Assembly: GCA_022360105.1 (NCBI GenBank)
Contig: JAKSDL010000118.1
Coordinates: 1-19,952 of the forward strand
DNA: 19,952 nucleotides
Origin: Pseudomonadota bacterium
GTDB taxonomy: Bacteria; SAR324; XYD2-FULL-50-16; JAHJRI01
Direction: 5' to 3'
Part shown: one piece after another, positions 1-7,605 of the stretch
Layout of the letters: each line of letters starts with the position of its first letter
How positions within the stretch are numbered: the stretch's first letter is position 1
The notes under the pieces: generated by a model
The model's database searches: none
What the model was told of the DNA's origin: nothing
Seen by the model: only the letters and a program-made list of their open reading frames with translations
Translations under genes and position numbers: made by a program

Positions 1-252
1 CTATGAGTTACACAGTTTTCGGTGAAAAAGGAAGACTGTTAATACAATTTTAGTCGATCCTGTCAAAAAGGCCAAGCTTGAAAGAAAAATAGCCAATTTT
101 TATCACGCTGAATTTTCAAGGTATAGTTGAAGTAGGACAATGACCTTAAAATCATGATTTACAGTCGTTTGCATCGATTGTGCTGCCCATACCATAAGCT
201 CTTGGTTTCGGGGAAAGGAAAGCGCCAGTTGCGGTTGCCATTAAACCGAGTA
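1..252. other. window edge, no supportable gene
   Basis: This stretch lies downstream of the minus-strand regulator and reaches the window edge. On the plus strand a short frame from position 3 closes at 51-53. Another frame, open from 26 to its TGA at 128-130, has no start codon. Either could be the tail of an upstream gene, but neither can be recognised. No clear terminator hairpin with a T-run was found for the regulator that ends at 253. Confidence 0.3.
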
Positions 253-1236
253 TTAATTGGGCACCAACTGGTATTTTTTTCGATATTCCAGGGGTGAAAC
301 TCCGGTGATTTTTTTAAAGACCTTGCGAAAACTGTCGATATCTTCATAGCCGATTTCTCTCACCAGAATCTCAATGGAGTCCCTGCCGAATTCAAGCGCT
401 TTTTTTACCTGCTCTACTTTGACTCGCTGGATATACTCAACCGGAGTGTTGCCAGTGGCTTTTTTAAAACGACGGACAAAATTACGTTTGCTGATTGCGG
501 AGGCTTTGGCCACTTCTTCCACGCTGACCCGCCGATGGAGATTGCTTTCAATATAACCCTGGGCAGCCAGGATCTCCTGGTCACTGTGATTCTTTTGAAC
601 ACTGAATATTGAATAGGTATCCTGGGAATTTTTGTTGATATCGATTAAAAAAATCTTGGATGCCATGACTGCCACGTCTTTGCCGCAGAATTTTTCCACT
701 AGATAGATCATCAGGTTTAAAAAAGCGGTGGCACCACCACACATACAAATCCTGCCTTCATCAACAATGATGTTTTGTGGCTTCAGATTTACTGCCGGGT
801 AGCGTTCTTTGAATGTTTCCACAGCGGTCCAGTGAGTGGTCGCCATTTTGCCATCGAGCAACCCGGTTTCAGCCAGCATAAAACTTCCTGTGCAAATACT
901 GGCCAATTCGGCTCCTGCTTTGTACATTGCTTTCAACCAGGGGATCACGGGTTGATTAATCTCCAAATTGCTCAGAATATCGTCATCCAGGGCTGGAATA
1001 ATCACCAAATCGCTGTGTTTTAAGCTGTCAATTGTTTCTTCGCAATGGATAGGTAATCCATTGGTCGAGATAACCTTTTTCTTTTTTACGCCTACCAATT
1101 TGAGATCAAAGAAGGGATTGCTCGCTTTGTCAGGCTTGAGTTCGCTGTATATGGGGTTGGTTTTATGAAGAATTTCCAGGGGACCAATGGGTCCCAGCGC
1201 TGTGCAGTTATCAAATGCCAGAATTGCTATGTCCAT
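253..1236 (-). CDS. GlxA-type transcriptional regulator (DJ-1/PfpI domain + AraC HTH)
   Basis: This 327-residue protein has the two-part layout of GlxA-family regulators. Residues about 1-190 form a DJ-1/PfpI-like alpha/beta domain. It contains the nucleophile-elbow segment ASICTGSFMLAETGLL, with Cys115 at the turn, followed by DGKMATTHW. Residues about 220-322 are an AraC/XylS DNA-binding domain with two helix-turn-helix units, ending in the typical SFRKVFKKITGVSPLEYRK. Such proteins are cytoplasmic activators or repressors; the DJ-1-like part is thought to sense a small molecule rather than act as an enzyme. The ATG at 1236 has only a weak ribosome site. The gene is divergent from the kinase-like gene at 1603, so it may control that gene or itself. 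The ligand and targets cannot be told from sequence. Confidence 0.88.
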   Translation of the reverse strand: MDIAILAFDNCTALGPIGPLEILHKTNPIYSELKPDKASNPFFDLKLVGVKKKKVISTNGLPIHCEETIDSLKHSDLVIIPALDDDILSNLEINQPVIPWLKAMYKAGAELASICTGSFMLAETGLLDGKMATTHWTAVETFKERYPAVNLKPQNIIVDEGRICMCGGATAFLNLMIYLVEKFCGKDVAVMASKIFLIDINKNSQDTYSIFSVQKNHSDQEILAAQGYIESNLHRRVSVEEVAKASAISKRNFVRRFKKATGNTPVEYIQRVKVEQVKKALEFGRDSIEILVREIGYEDIDSFRKVFKKITGVSPLEYRKKYQLVPN

Positions 1237-1360
1237 ATCCAGGTGACCAGTTAATTTGTGAAGTGCCTGCTGTTACTCATCAGGTATAAAGCTTTTACAA
1301 TGGTAACAGTCATAATATTTTTCTGCATCATTCTTCCCTCAATTTCATTCATAAATCAAG

Positions 1361-1394
1361 ATCGAGACACTGTTTCGAACAAAAGTGTCTCGAT
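1361..1394. repeat. 11-bp perfect inverted repeat (hairpin)
   Basis: ATCGAGACACT (1361-1371) is perfectly repeated in inverse as AGTGTCTCGAT (1384-1394) around a 12-nt centre. The centre itself contains the palindrome GTTTCGAAC. There is no T-run on either side, so an intrinsic terminator is unlikely. An operator for the adjacent AraC-type regulator or a leader RNA hairpin is possible. Confidence 0.6.
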
Positions 1395-1444
1395 GAGTGA
1401 TACAATCTCAAAGCGGGTACAGGTGTGATCCGGCTCCAAAGGCT

Positions 1445-1478
1445 GCGCTAGACCATGGTCAGGAGGTCTACATAGCGC
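1445..1478. repeat. two-tier inverted repeat (hairpin)
   Basis: GCGCT (1445-1449) pairs with AGCGC (1474-1478), and AGACC (1450-1454) pairs with GGTCT (1465-1469). This gives a ten-pair stem with a 4-nt one-sided bulge (ACAT) and a 10-nt loop. It lies 51 bp after the previous hairpin and about 125 bp upstream of the kinase-like start. A structured 5' leader is one reading. Confidence 0.5.
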
Positions 1479-1602
1479 TTAAACAAATGGGTTTTTGGCA
1501 TGATTGCTGAAGTTTAAATTTGGTTAGTAAAAATGTTAAATCGAAGGTCGGTCTTTTACACTGGTACCTTCAAATCAAAAAATCCAAGTTAGGGAGTCAA
1601 TT

Positions 1603-2409
1603 ATGGCAGTTATCACGATTTCGAGTGGACTGTGTGGCAAGGGCAAGCAGGTAGCAAAACGACTCTCTGAAAAGTTGTCCTACCGGGTTATCTCAAGAGA
1701 AGTGCTCTTGGAAGCTTCTGAGCACTTTAATATTCCGGAAATAAAGCTGACCCGGGCAATTGATAATGCCCCGTCCATTCTGGACCGATTCTTCTACGGC
1801 AAGGAAAAATATATTGCCTATATTAAGGAAGCCATTTTGAGCCGTTTGGCTGATGACAATGTGATTTATCATGGTATGGCCGGACATTTTTTCGTTCAAG
1901 GTATCCCTCATGTTTTGAAAGTCCTGGTCGTTTCTGATATTGAAGACAGAATCGCCGAAGAGGTAAGCCAACACGACGTGACTCCCAGGGAAGCAAGACG
2001 ATTGATAGAAAAAGATGATGATGAGCGCCAGGCTTGGGGATATCACTTGTATGGATTAGATACCAGGGATCCAAATCTTTACGATCTCACGGTGAATCTG
2101 AAGAACACATCTCTTGATGAAGCCGTGGATGTTATTCTGCAAGCAGCAAAGCTGCCGGGATTTCAAACAACCGACAAGTCAAAGTCGGAACTCGCCAATA
2201 AAGCTCTGGAAGCCAGGTTGTATGCAAGAGTTGTTGATAAACATCCCACGGCTAAAGTCAGTATTACCGACGGTACTGCCCATATTTCAGTTGAAACCGG
2301 GAATTTCCTGAATAATAACACTGTTTCCAGTATAGAGACGCTATTGGCGGATTTTAAAAACAAACTGGAAGTCAAAGTAAATGTCGTGCCGATTCTCGAA
2401 GCGGGTTAA
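1603..2409 (+). CDS. cytidylate-kinase-like family protein with BON-like C-terminal domain
   Basis: The protein has 268 residues and starts at an ATG preceded by GGGAG about 9 nt upstream. Residues 1-185 resemble the cytidylate-kinase-like P-loop family common in Desulfobacterota. The strand-loop MAVITISSGLCGKGKQVAKR sits at the N-terminus, and a nucleoside-kinase-like segment with R-x-x-x-E patterns lies in the middle (IAEEVSQHDVTPREARRLIEKDD). The P-loop reads G-L-C-G-K-G-K-Q, with Gln where Ser/Thr is usual. Residues about 198-265 (LYARVVDKHPTAKVSITDG onward) have the beta-rich pattern of a BON domain, ending NKLEVKVNVVP. BON domains usually bind phospholipid or mediate envelope or stress functions. 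The substrate is unknown; it need not be CMP. The gene is monocistronic, ending at a strong hairpin. Confidence 0.75.
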   Translation: MAVITISSGLCGKGKQVAKRLSEKLSYRVISREVLLEASEHFNIPEIKLTRAIDNAPSILDRFFYGKEKYIAYIKEAILSRLADDNVIYHGMAGHFFVQGIPHVLKVLVVSDIEDRIAEEVSQHDVTPREARRLIEKDDDERQAWGYHLYGLDTRDPNLYDLTVNLKNTSLDEAVDVILQAAKLPGFQTTDKSKSELANKALEARLYARVVDKHPTAKVSITDGTAHISVETGNFLNNNTVSSIETLLADFKNKLEVKVNVVPILEAG

Positions 2410-2455
2410 TTCGAATTGGTTACGATTGCAGGTCCTAAGGGAGAGGTTGCTAATC

Positions 2456-2483
2456 TGCTGAATCCGACGGAACGGGTTCAGCA
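2456..2483 (+). other. hairpin downstream of kinase-like gene
   Basis: TGCTGAATCCG (2456-2466) pairs with CGGGTTCAGCA (2473-2483), with one G-U pair and a 6-nt loop. There is no T-run after it. It precedes the main terminator by about 25 nt and may stabilise the 3' end of the message. Confidence 0.5.
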
Positions 2484-2506
2484 TGATTGGTGATCTGTAT
2501 GGCAAG

Positions 2507-2541
2507 TGAAACCGGGAGAGTATTCTCCCGGTTTCAAGCTT
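2507..2541. terminator. intrinsic terminator between convergent genes
   Basis: A 13-bp perfect stem, 2507-2519 with 2524-2536 (core GAAACCGGGAGA / TCTCCCGGTTTC), encloses the loop GTAT. It is followed on the plus strand by a short T-rich stretch (CTTTT). It lies between the plus-strand kinase-like gene and the minus-strand membrane gene ending at 2546, so it probably serves both. The T-run is stronger in the plus direction. Confidence 0.8.
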
Positions 2542-2545
2542 TTAA

Positions 2546-2971
2546 CTAGTGACCAGCTACCAAAACGCCACTTGCAGCCAGACTCAGAACTGCAACTTCA
2601 ATCAGGGCCAGGACGGCGTATACCTTGTCGCCACTTTTTAATAAAGTGGGAACGATAGCCAGGTAACATAAAATGGTTACTCCTGAAAGGACTACAATCC
2701 CGAGAAAATTGACAAAGTCTCCAAAACCCAGCATGTCAACCCATCCCCAACCGGTGGGGATGTTTGCAGTTTTTAGATATTCGGTAACACTCAAACCCCA
2801 GTAGTTGGAGAGCTCTTCAATGGGGATGTATGGCTTCATAATTCCAAATATATAGATAAAAAAGGTCACAAAGAGCAGGATCAATCCGATCAACATACCT
2901 TTGTTCAACAAGTTAGCATATAGCACCTGTTCCGGGGTCGCTTCCAGGGAAGCGTTGTTATTTTCACTCAT
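2546..2971 (-). CDS. small three-helix membrane protein, DUF1634-like, TauE partner
   Basis: This 141-residue protein has a hydrophilic N-terminus and three clear membrane segments: about 28-47 (MLIGLILLFVTFFIYIFGIM), 88-108 (VNFLGIVVLSGVTILCYLAI) and 117-138 (VYAVLALIEVAVLSLAASGVL). A loop between the first two contains TGWGWVDMLGFGDF. The ATG at 2971 has a perfect GGAGG ribosome site. The gene starts 61 bp downstream of the TauE/SafE-type transporter on the same strand, so the two are almost certainly one operon. Small DUF1634-type membrane proteins are known neighbours of TauE/SafE permeases; the match is by length and topology only. It is likely an accessory subunit of the transporter. 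Confidence 0.65.
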   Translation of the reverse strand: MSENNNASLEATPEQVLYANLLNKGMLIGLILLFVTFFIYIFGIMKPYIPIEELSNYWGLSVTEYLKTANIPTGWGWVDMLGFGDFVNFLGIVVLSGVTILCYLAIVPTLLKSGDKVYAVLALIEVAVLSLAASGVLVAGH

Positions 2972-3032
2972 TTAGATTCCTCCAGAATATTAAGGATATT
3001 TAATGTTAAATTGATCGATAGTTATCTCAGAA

Positions 3033-3986
3033 TTAGAATCCCAAACCTTTGGAAAGAGCTTTGGCACCGGCCAATACCAGAATAGCAATAACCATCCAGC
3101 GGATAAAAGTAGGCTTGGCGACTTTCAGAACTCTTACGCCAACGAAGGAACCGAGCATAATACCTACCAATGAAGGAACAACCATCATTGGAATCACACA
3201 GCCTTGATTCAGATACACCCAGGCTGCAGAAGTATCGGTAATTGAAAGGAGGAACTTACTGGTTGCCACACTGATTTTCAGGGGGGCACCCATCACCAGG
3301 TTCAATACGGGAACATTAGCCCAGCCGGCACCGAGGCCGAACATACCAGCCATAATTCCGATACCCACAAATAAAACTAGTCCAACAGGAGTTCTATGGA
3401 TTTTCCAGTTGATTGTTTCGCCGGTACTGTCTTCACGATAAACACCGTAAATTCTAAGGGCTGTGGAAAGATTGTCAGCCTTTGGTACGTCCGGAAGCTC
3501 AGATTTTTTTGCCGTGAGCATCAACACACAGATTCCCAGGATAGTCGCACCAAGGCAAATCTGAACGATGTTTGTTGGTAAAGCCAGACCGATCATTGCA
3601 CCAATGATAGCGCAGGTTGAAGCGATCAAAGCCAAAGGAATGGCAAGTCGTAAACTGGCAAGATTGGCTTTCAATAAACCGGGTCCTGCTGCCAAAGCAC
3701 CTGAAAGAGCTACGAGAAGTCCGGCACCTCTTACAAAGTCAAGATGGAATGGAAAAAAGCCACTGATAATGGGCACGTATAGTACACCACCACCAACTCC
3801 GCCAAGTACGGCAAAAACACCCATAACGAAGGTGACTACAAACAATATGGTGGGCCAGAACCAAGTCGGATAGCCAGCCGGCATTCCGTCAGCAGTAGTT
3901 GTGTCTGCAAATCCATTAGATGTTAGCAGCATCACTGAAAATAGACCTAACATCACAGTGATAAACCATTTATAATTTCTCCCCAT
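3033..3986 (-). CDS. TauE/SafE-family sulfite/sulfur-anion exporter
   Basis: The protein has 317 residues and about eight or nine hydrophobic segments in two repeated halves, as in TauE/SafE (4-TMS repeat) permeases. The first half has the glycine-rich stretch GVFAVLGGVGGGVLYVPI and the second half the matching MAGMFGLGAGWANVPVLNLV. Residues 7-28 could be a cleaved signal or a first helix; a more hydrophilic loop of about 45 residues (KKSELPDVPKADN through NWKIHRTP) joins the halves. Family members export sulfite, sulfoacetate or other small anions across the inner membrane. The ATG at 3986 has a GGAG site at good spacing. In a presumed sulfate reducer, sulfur-oxyanion transport fits, but the substrate cannot be read from sequence. 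Confidence 0.85.
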   Translation of the reverse strand: MGRNYKWFITVMLGLFSVMLLTSNGFADTTTADGMPAGYPTWFWPTILFVVTFVMGVFAVLGGVGGGVLYVPIISGFFPFHLDFVRGAGLLVALSGALAAGPGLLKANLASLRLAIPLALIASTCAIIGAMIGLALPTNIVQICLGATILGICVLMLTAKKSELPDVPKADNLSTALRIYGVYREDSTGETINWKIHRTPVGLVLFVGIGIMAGMFGLGAGWANVPVLNLVMGAPLKISVATSKFLLSITDTSAAWVYLNQGCVIPMMVVPSLVGIMLGSFVGVRVLKVAKPTFIRWMVIAILVLAGAKALSKGLGF

Positions 3987-4825
3987 TTAGTATCTCCGTG
4001 GTATCAAATTGTGATTTTGTTCATTTTGCTGATCAAAAGCCTTCCAATCAGCGATAGTTAGTACAACACAGCAACGTGTTGATTAAGAGCATCATCTTGA
4101 ATTCTACTTGTAGATACAACTCCAAATGTATGTAGGTTATCATTTCACAAACCAATACACCTCTAAACGCCGGTATGCTTAAAAGAATTGAAACGATTGA
4201 CTCCCACACGATTTGGAAAACGTCCGACCAGCCATAATAAATTGTTATGGATTAGCCTTTTAAAATTTCGCTTTTGGTTTTCAAAACCAACTTTGTGGAT
4301 AGATGAAAAAGCCCTTAAACATAAGTCTTTGTTATCAAGGTTTTTTTATCTATCTCAAAGCGCAAAAACATGTGCTGCAAGTAGATGGACGATTGGATAT
4401 AATAGTATCCATTGAAAGTGAGCGTTTCAATATGTTTCCTTCAATAAAAGTTGGATTTTTCAGCGCCTATTGACCTATAACAATTGAAAAACTGAGTTTT
4501 AAACCTCGGTGCTGAATTCGTCCAAACGGTTCGTATAAAAGGTTGATGATCTATTGACTCGCGCGTTATGGCCGGTGACTACGGTCTATGAAAGCGCCAA
4601 GTTAAAAGACTTTTCGGGATAACCATATCAGGCAACAAAGATGTGGTATGAACTGGCATGGAGATTGTAGACTGAAATTGTTGGGAGTTTAAAACCATCA
4701 TCGGGTAAACCGCCGGCAACTCAACAAGATTATTTCTTATAAACGGCAAACAGCAGTCTTGCGTGTGGCGTGCCGACTGATCAGTTATTTTGTACCTAAC
4801 CTATTACCAAGGGAGGAACTGCCTC
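3987..4825. other. 839-bp region with no convincing gene
   Basis: This is the longest gene-free stretch in the window, between the divergent transporter operon and glpD. It has no open frame with a ribosome site and recognisable protein. It holds several small dyads: CAACAC-AGCAAC-GTGTTG at 4064-4081, TTGGTTTT-C-AAAACCAA at 4274-4290, and TGGATA-TAATAG-TATCCA at 4394-4411. It may hold an eroded gene, an unannotated small RNA, or long regulatory regions for both flanks. Confidence 0.45.
4064..4081. promoter_or_regulatory. dyad upstream of the TauE operon, possible operator
   Basis: A perfect 6-bp inverted repeat, CAACAC and GTGTTG with a 6-bp spacer, lies 78-95 bp upstream of the transporter start. 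Size and position suit a dimeric regulator site. The protein that would bind is unknown. Confidence 0.35.
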
Positions 4826-6385
4826 ATGAAGCGTAGTGAAATGATTTCAAGACTTGAAGATCAAAAAGGAGAATGGGACATTATTGTTATCGGGGGCGGT
4901 GCAACCGGTGTAGGTATTGCAATTGACGCGGCAGCCAGGGGATACCAGGTGTTGCTTCTGGAACAAAGCGATTTCGCCAAGGGCACCTCAAGTCGAAGTA
5001 CAAAACTAATTCACGGCGGAGTGCGCTACCTTCAACAGGGAAACGTCTCCCTGGTGCTGGAAGCGTTGGAAGAAAGAGGATTATTATTGGAAAACGCTCC
5101 TCATCTGGTTCATAACCTTTTGTTTGTAGTCCCCAATTATGATTGGTGGGAAGGGCCCTTTTACGGCATTGGTCTTAAATTGTATGATGTATTGGCCGGC
5201 AAGAGAGGGTTTGGAGCGTCTAAAAATCTATCCAAGGAGAAAACCATCAAGCATATTCCCACTGTAGAGAAAAGAGGCTTAAGAGGAGGTGTGATCTACC
5301 ACGACGGGCAATTTGACGATTCCAGGCTGGTCATCAACATGGCTCAAACAGCAGCCGAACAGGGAGGCACGCTGTTAAATTACTTCAAAGTTGTTAACTT
5401 AATAAAAAAAGATGGTCAAACCTGTGGTGTTATTGCCCGAGATGAAGAAATAGAAAAGGAATACGAGCTGAAGGCAAAGGTTGTGATTAATGCAACCGGT
5501 GTGTTTAGCGATACGATTAGAAAAATGGATTTCGAAGATGCCAGACCGCTTGTTAAGCCCAGCCAAGGCATACACATAGTTCTGGATAAATCCTTTTTGC
5601 CGGGAGACAGCGCGATAATGGTTCCTCATACGGACGATGGCAGGGTCTTGTTTGCCATCCCCTGGCATGACAAGGTGTTAGTAGGTACTACCGATACGGC
5701 CGTCGACCAATCCGAGCTGGAACCATTGGCAAGAGAAGAGGAAATTGACTTTTTGATCACTCATGCAGCCAGATATTTGACCAAAGATCCTACCCGTGAG
5801 GACGTCTTAAGTGTTTTCGCGGGTTTAAGACCCCTGATCAGCGGTGAAGATGCCATGGAAACCGCAGCTCTTTCCCGGGATCACTCTTTAAGCATTTCCA
5901 GGTCAGGTCTGGTCACCATCGCAGGCGGAAAATGGACCACCTATCGTAAAATGGCTCAGGATACCGTGAAGCAGGCAGCCATGATAGCACATCTCGAATC
6001 ACGTGAGTGTGTTACAAAAAATCTGCATATTCACGGTTACCACAAACATTCGGAAAGATTTGGCGATTTGGCTTTGTATGGTTCGGATGCTCCGCAAATT
6101 CAAGACTTGCTGCGTGAGAAAAAAGAATACGAGAAAAAGCTTTCACCTGAATTCTCCACTTCGGCAGGTGAAGTTGTTTGGGCTGTCAGGAATGAGATGG
6201 CGCGGACAGTTGAAGATTTTTTGTCACGCAGAACCCGATGCCTGTTGTTAAACGCCAGGGCCAGCCTGGAAGCTGCTCCCCAGGTTGCAGACCTAATGGC
6301 AAAGGAACTGGGATTGGGCAAAAAATGGAAAAAGGAACAGATCAAGGAATATGAAGAACTGGCTAAAGGCTACCTGGTTTCTTGA
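4826..6385 (+). CDS. glpD: FAD-dependent glycerol-3-phosphate dehydrogenase
   Basis: This 519-residue flavoprotein oxidises sn-glycerol-3-phosphate to dihydroxyacetone phosphate. It passes electrons to the quinone pool from the cytoplasmic face of the membrane. The FAD-binding Rossmann motif IIVIGGGATGVG is at residues 19-30. The GlpD signature SSRSTKLIHGGVRYLQ follows at 55-70. Further on are VVINATGVFSDTIRKM and the C-terminal HIHGYHK and CLLLNARASLEAAPQVADLM segments of the family's helical domain. Length is usual for the family. The ATG at 4826 is chosen because GGGAGG lies 9 nt upstream; a TTG 12 codons earlier would put that ribosome site inside the gene. It stands alone, with no glpF, glpK or glpR nearby, so it may act in phospholipid-glycerol turnover as much as in growth on glycerol. 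Confidence 0.93.
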   Translation: MKRSEMISRLEDQKGEWDIIVIGGGATGVGIAIDAAARGYQVLLLEQSDFAKGTSSRSTKLIHGGVRYLQQGNVSLVLEALEERGLLLENAPHLVHNLLFVVPNYDWWEGPFYGIGLKLYDVLAGKRGFGASKNLSKEKTIKHIPTVEKRGLRGGVIYHDGQFDDSRLVINMAQTAAEQGGTLLNYFKVVNLIKKDGQTCGVIARDEEIEKEYELKAKVVINATGVFSDTIRKMDFEDARPLVKPSQGIHIVLDKSFLPGDSAIMVPHTDDGRVLFAIPWHDKVLVGTTDTAVDQSELEPLAREEEIDFLITHAARYLTKDPTREDVLSVFAGLRPLISGEDAMETAALSRDHSLSISRSGLVTIAGGKWTTYRKMAQDTVKQAAMIAHLESRECVTKNLHIHGYHKHSERFGDLALYGSDAPQIQDLLREKKEYEKKLSPEFSTSAGEVVWAVRNEMARTVEDFLSRRTRCLLLNARASLEAAPQVADLMAKELGLGKKWKKEQIKEYEELAKGYLVS

Positions 6386-6406
6386 TGGTAATTGAATGTG
6401 AAGTTC

Positions 6407-6517
6407 AACCCCTGTAGAAAATCGTTGATGACAAAGTGGTTTTAAACCGACGCTTGGGAACGTCATTTATTGCGGTCAAAAGGAGGAAATCTCCGCAATC
6501 AGTTTTCTACAGGGGTT
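6407..6517. repeat. 111-bp element with perfect 15-bp terminal inverted repeats
   Basis: AACCCCTGTAGAAAA (6407-6421) is exactly repeated in inverse as TTTTCTACAGGGGTT (6503-6517). The 81-nt interior has its own inverted repeats: ATGAC/GTCAT (6428-6432 with 6462-6466) and ATTGCGG/CCGCAAT (6469-6475 with 6493-6499). The whole folds as a closed multibranch structure. It sits between the convergent ends of glpD and the anti-sigma gene, so it could act as a transcription barrier. It could also be a small non-autonomous (MITE-like) element; no clear target duplication was seen. Confidence 0.6.
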
Positions 6518-6532
6518 TGGGGGTCTTGTTTG

Positions 6533-7117
6533 TCAATGCTTGCCTGCCAAAACGTGTAACACACCTTTTTCAGTCCACATGACCAATTTTACTCCGTTGT
6601 GATAGATCTCCGTATTTCTATTGATTATTCGTCGATCCCTGGGCAACGGAAGTTGATACCAAGAGAGCGTTTCATTGTTATTGTTGCCTACCAACTTTAA
6701 TTGAGCGGCAAGTTGTTTGTTTATTGAGCAATAGCGTCCGCCGATCAGTTTAAAATCTGATATTTTGTTGTGTTGGGAAGAGACAAGCTGAAAGTCCAGT
6801 TTTGAAAAATGTTGTTTTATTTCCGGTATAGAACGGCCTCGAAACTCCGGTGACAGGGTTTTGTTGTAATTATAGGCAATTTCATTAGCGAGCCCGCTGT
6901 GGTACGTTTCAGGTTCTGGTGAAGGTTTGAAATACATAACCAGAAAAATGCCGGCTACAAGGGTCGCAATTGGAAGAAACCAGTTTTTGTTTGTCGGTGT
7001 TTTTGATGCTTGAAAATGGTGTTCTCTTTCCAGAGATTCCAACTGGTTGAGCTGTTTGGAAGAGAGCTTAAAGGAATTGTAATAATCTTTGGTTGCTTCT
7101 TTTAAGTTTGATTTCAT
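6533..7117 (-). CDS. putative membrane anti-sigma factor
   Basis: This 194-residue protein has no recognisable enzyme motif. It has a short cytoplasmic part (1-44), one membrane segment at about 46-63 (NWFLPIATLVAGIFLVMYF) and an outer domain of about 130 residues. Its start overlaps the sigma factor stop by 4 bp (ATGA at 7114-7117), which implies translational coupling. The start is preceded by GGAG. Location and topology are those of an anti-sigma factor. The zinc anti-sigma motif (H-x3-C-x2-C) is absent, and the only cysteine is in the outer part (GGRYCSINKQ). The outer half resembles the sensor part of anti-sigma proteins only in general form. The function is inferred from context. Confidence 0.6.
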   Translation of the reverse strand: MKSNLKEATKDYYNSFKLSSKQLNQLESLEREHHFQASKTPTNKNWFLPIATLVAGIFLVMYFKPSPEPETYHSGLANEIAYNYNKTLSPEFRGRSIPEIKQHFSKLDFQLVSSQHNKISDFKLIGGRYCSINKQLAAQLKLVGNNNNETLSWYQLPLPRDRRIINRNTEIYHNGVKLVMWTEKGVLHVLAGKH

Positions 7118-7605
7118 CCCGTTTTCTCCGCTGAATTGGCTTGAAATTTATTTCTTATTTTCAATTTCAATCGATGCAGCTTGGAGAGGAGAGTTCCCCT
7201 GGGCGTGCCATTTAACTCCGAAATCTCCGAAATGCTGTATCCCTCAACGACTGACAAATAGAGCAACTCTCTATCGGTCGGATTAACGTCAGCCAGGATA
7301 TGACTGATTTCATCTTTATTGATTATCAGTTTTTCCAGTTGGTTTTCATCAAGCTGAACAACAGCCAGCTCATCGTTAAATTCGCTCAATTGCATCTTTT
7401 TGCGTCTGCGATAACGATCGATAAATTCATTACGTATAATTCTAAAAAGATACACTTTGGGATTATCCAGATGTTCCACACCTCTTTTTAGTATTTTCTC
7501 AAACGATGTGTGTAAAAGATCGAAAGCTTCATCCGGATCATTGCATAGGGAAATCGCGTAACGATATGCCTGATTGTATTCTGTTTTTGTAAATAACTTG
7601 CTCAT
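7114..7605 (-). CDS. ECF-family RNA polymerase sigma factor
   Basis: The protein has 163 residues from the ATG at 7605. Region 2 (about 10-70) includes the helix YLFRIIRNEFIDRYRRRKK that contacts the -10 element. Region 4 (about 104-155) includes NPTDRELLYLSVVEGYSISEISELNGTPRGTLLSKLHRLK (positions 108-147), the HTH that reads the -35. Regions 1, 1.1 and 3 are missing, as in all ECF sigmas. The ATG at 7605 is preferred because GGAG lies 9 nt before it. The longer frame begins at a GTG (7665) with no ribosome site and would add 20 residues outside the domain. It is the first gene of a two-gene operon with its likely anti-sigma. The signal and targets are not known. Confidence 0.88.
   Translation of the reverse strand: MSKLFTKTEYNQAYRYAISLCNDPDEAFDLLHTSFEKILKRGVEHLDNPKVYLFRIIRNEFIDRYRRRKKMQLSEFNDELAVVQLDENQLEKLIINKDEISHILADVNPTDRELLYLSVVEGYSISEISELNGTPRGTLLSKLHRLKLKIRNKFQANSAEKTG

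Larger units (their letters stand above)
1237..1602. other. 366-bp divergent intergenic region with two strong hairpins
   Basis: No open frame here looks like a gene. The region carries two separate inverted repeats (1361-1394 and 1445-1478), listed individually. No convincing sigma-70 or sigma-54 promoter could be assigned for either flanking gene, although both must be transcribed outward from here. Confidence 0.5.

Noticed and set aside
3..53. Short plus-strand frame at the window start
   Set aside because: At 16 codons and cut by the window edge, it cannot be told from chance.
4026..4043. GG-N10-GC on the minus strand before the TauE gene
   Set aside because: Spacing is right, but both halves match the RpoN consensus poorly (AGGC and CAGC), so it was not called a promoter.
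4188..4415. 75-codon plus-strand frame in the long gap before glpD
   Set aside because: Its composition is not protein-like, it has no ribosome site and no similarity to any family I know. It is likely chance in AT-rich sequence.
4654..4669. Sigma-54-like TGGCATG-N4-TTGTA upstream of glpD
   Set aside because: The -12 half has GT instead of the required GC, so it fails the most conserved position.
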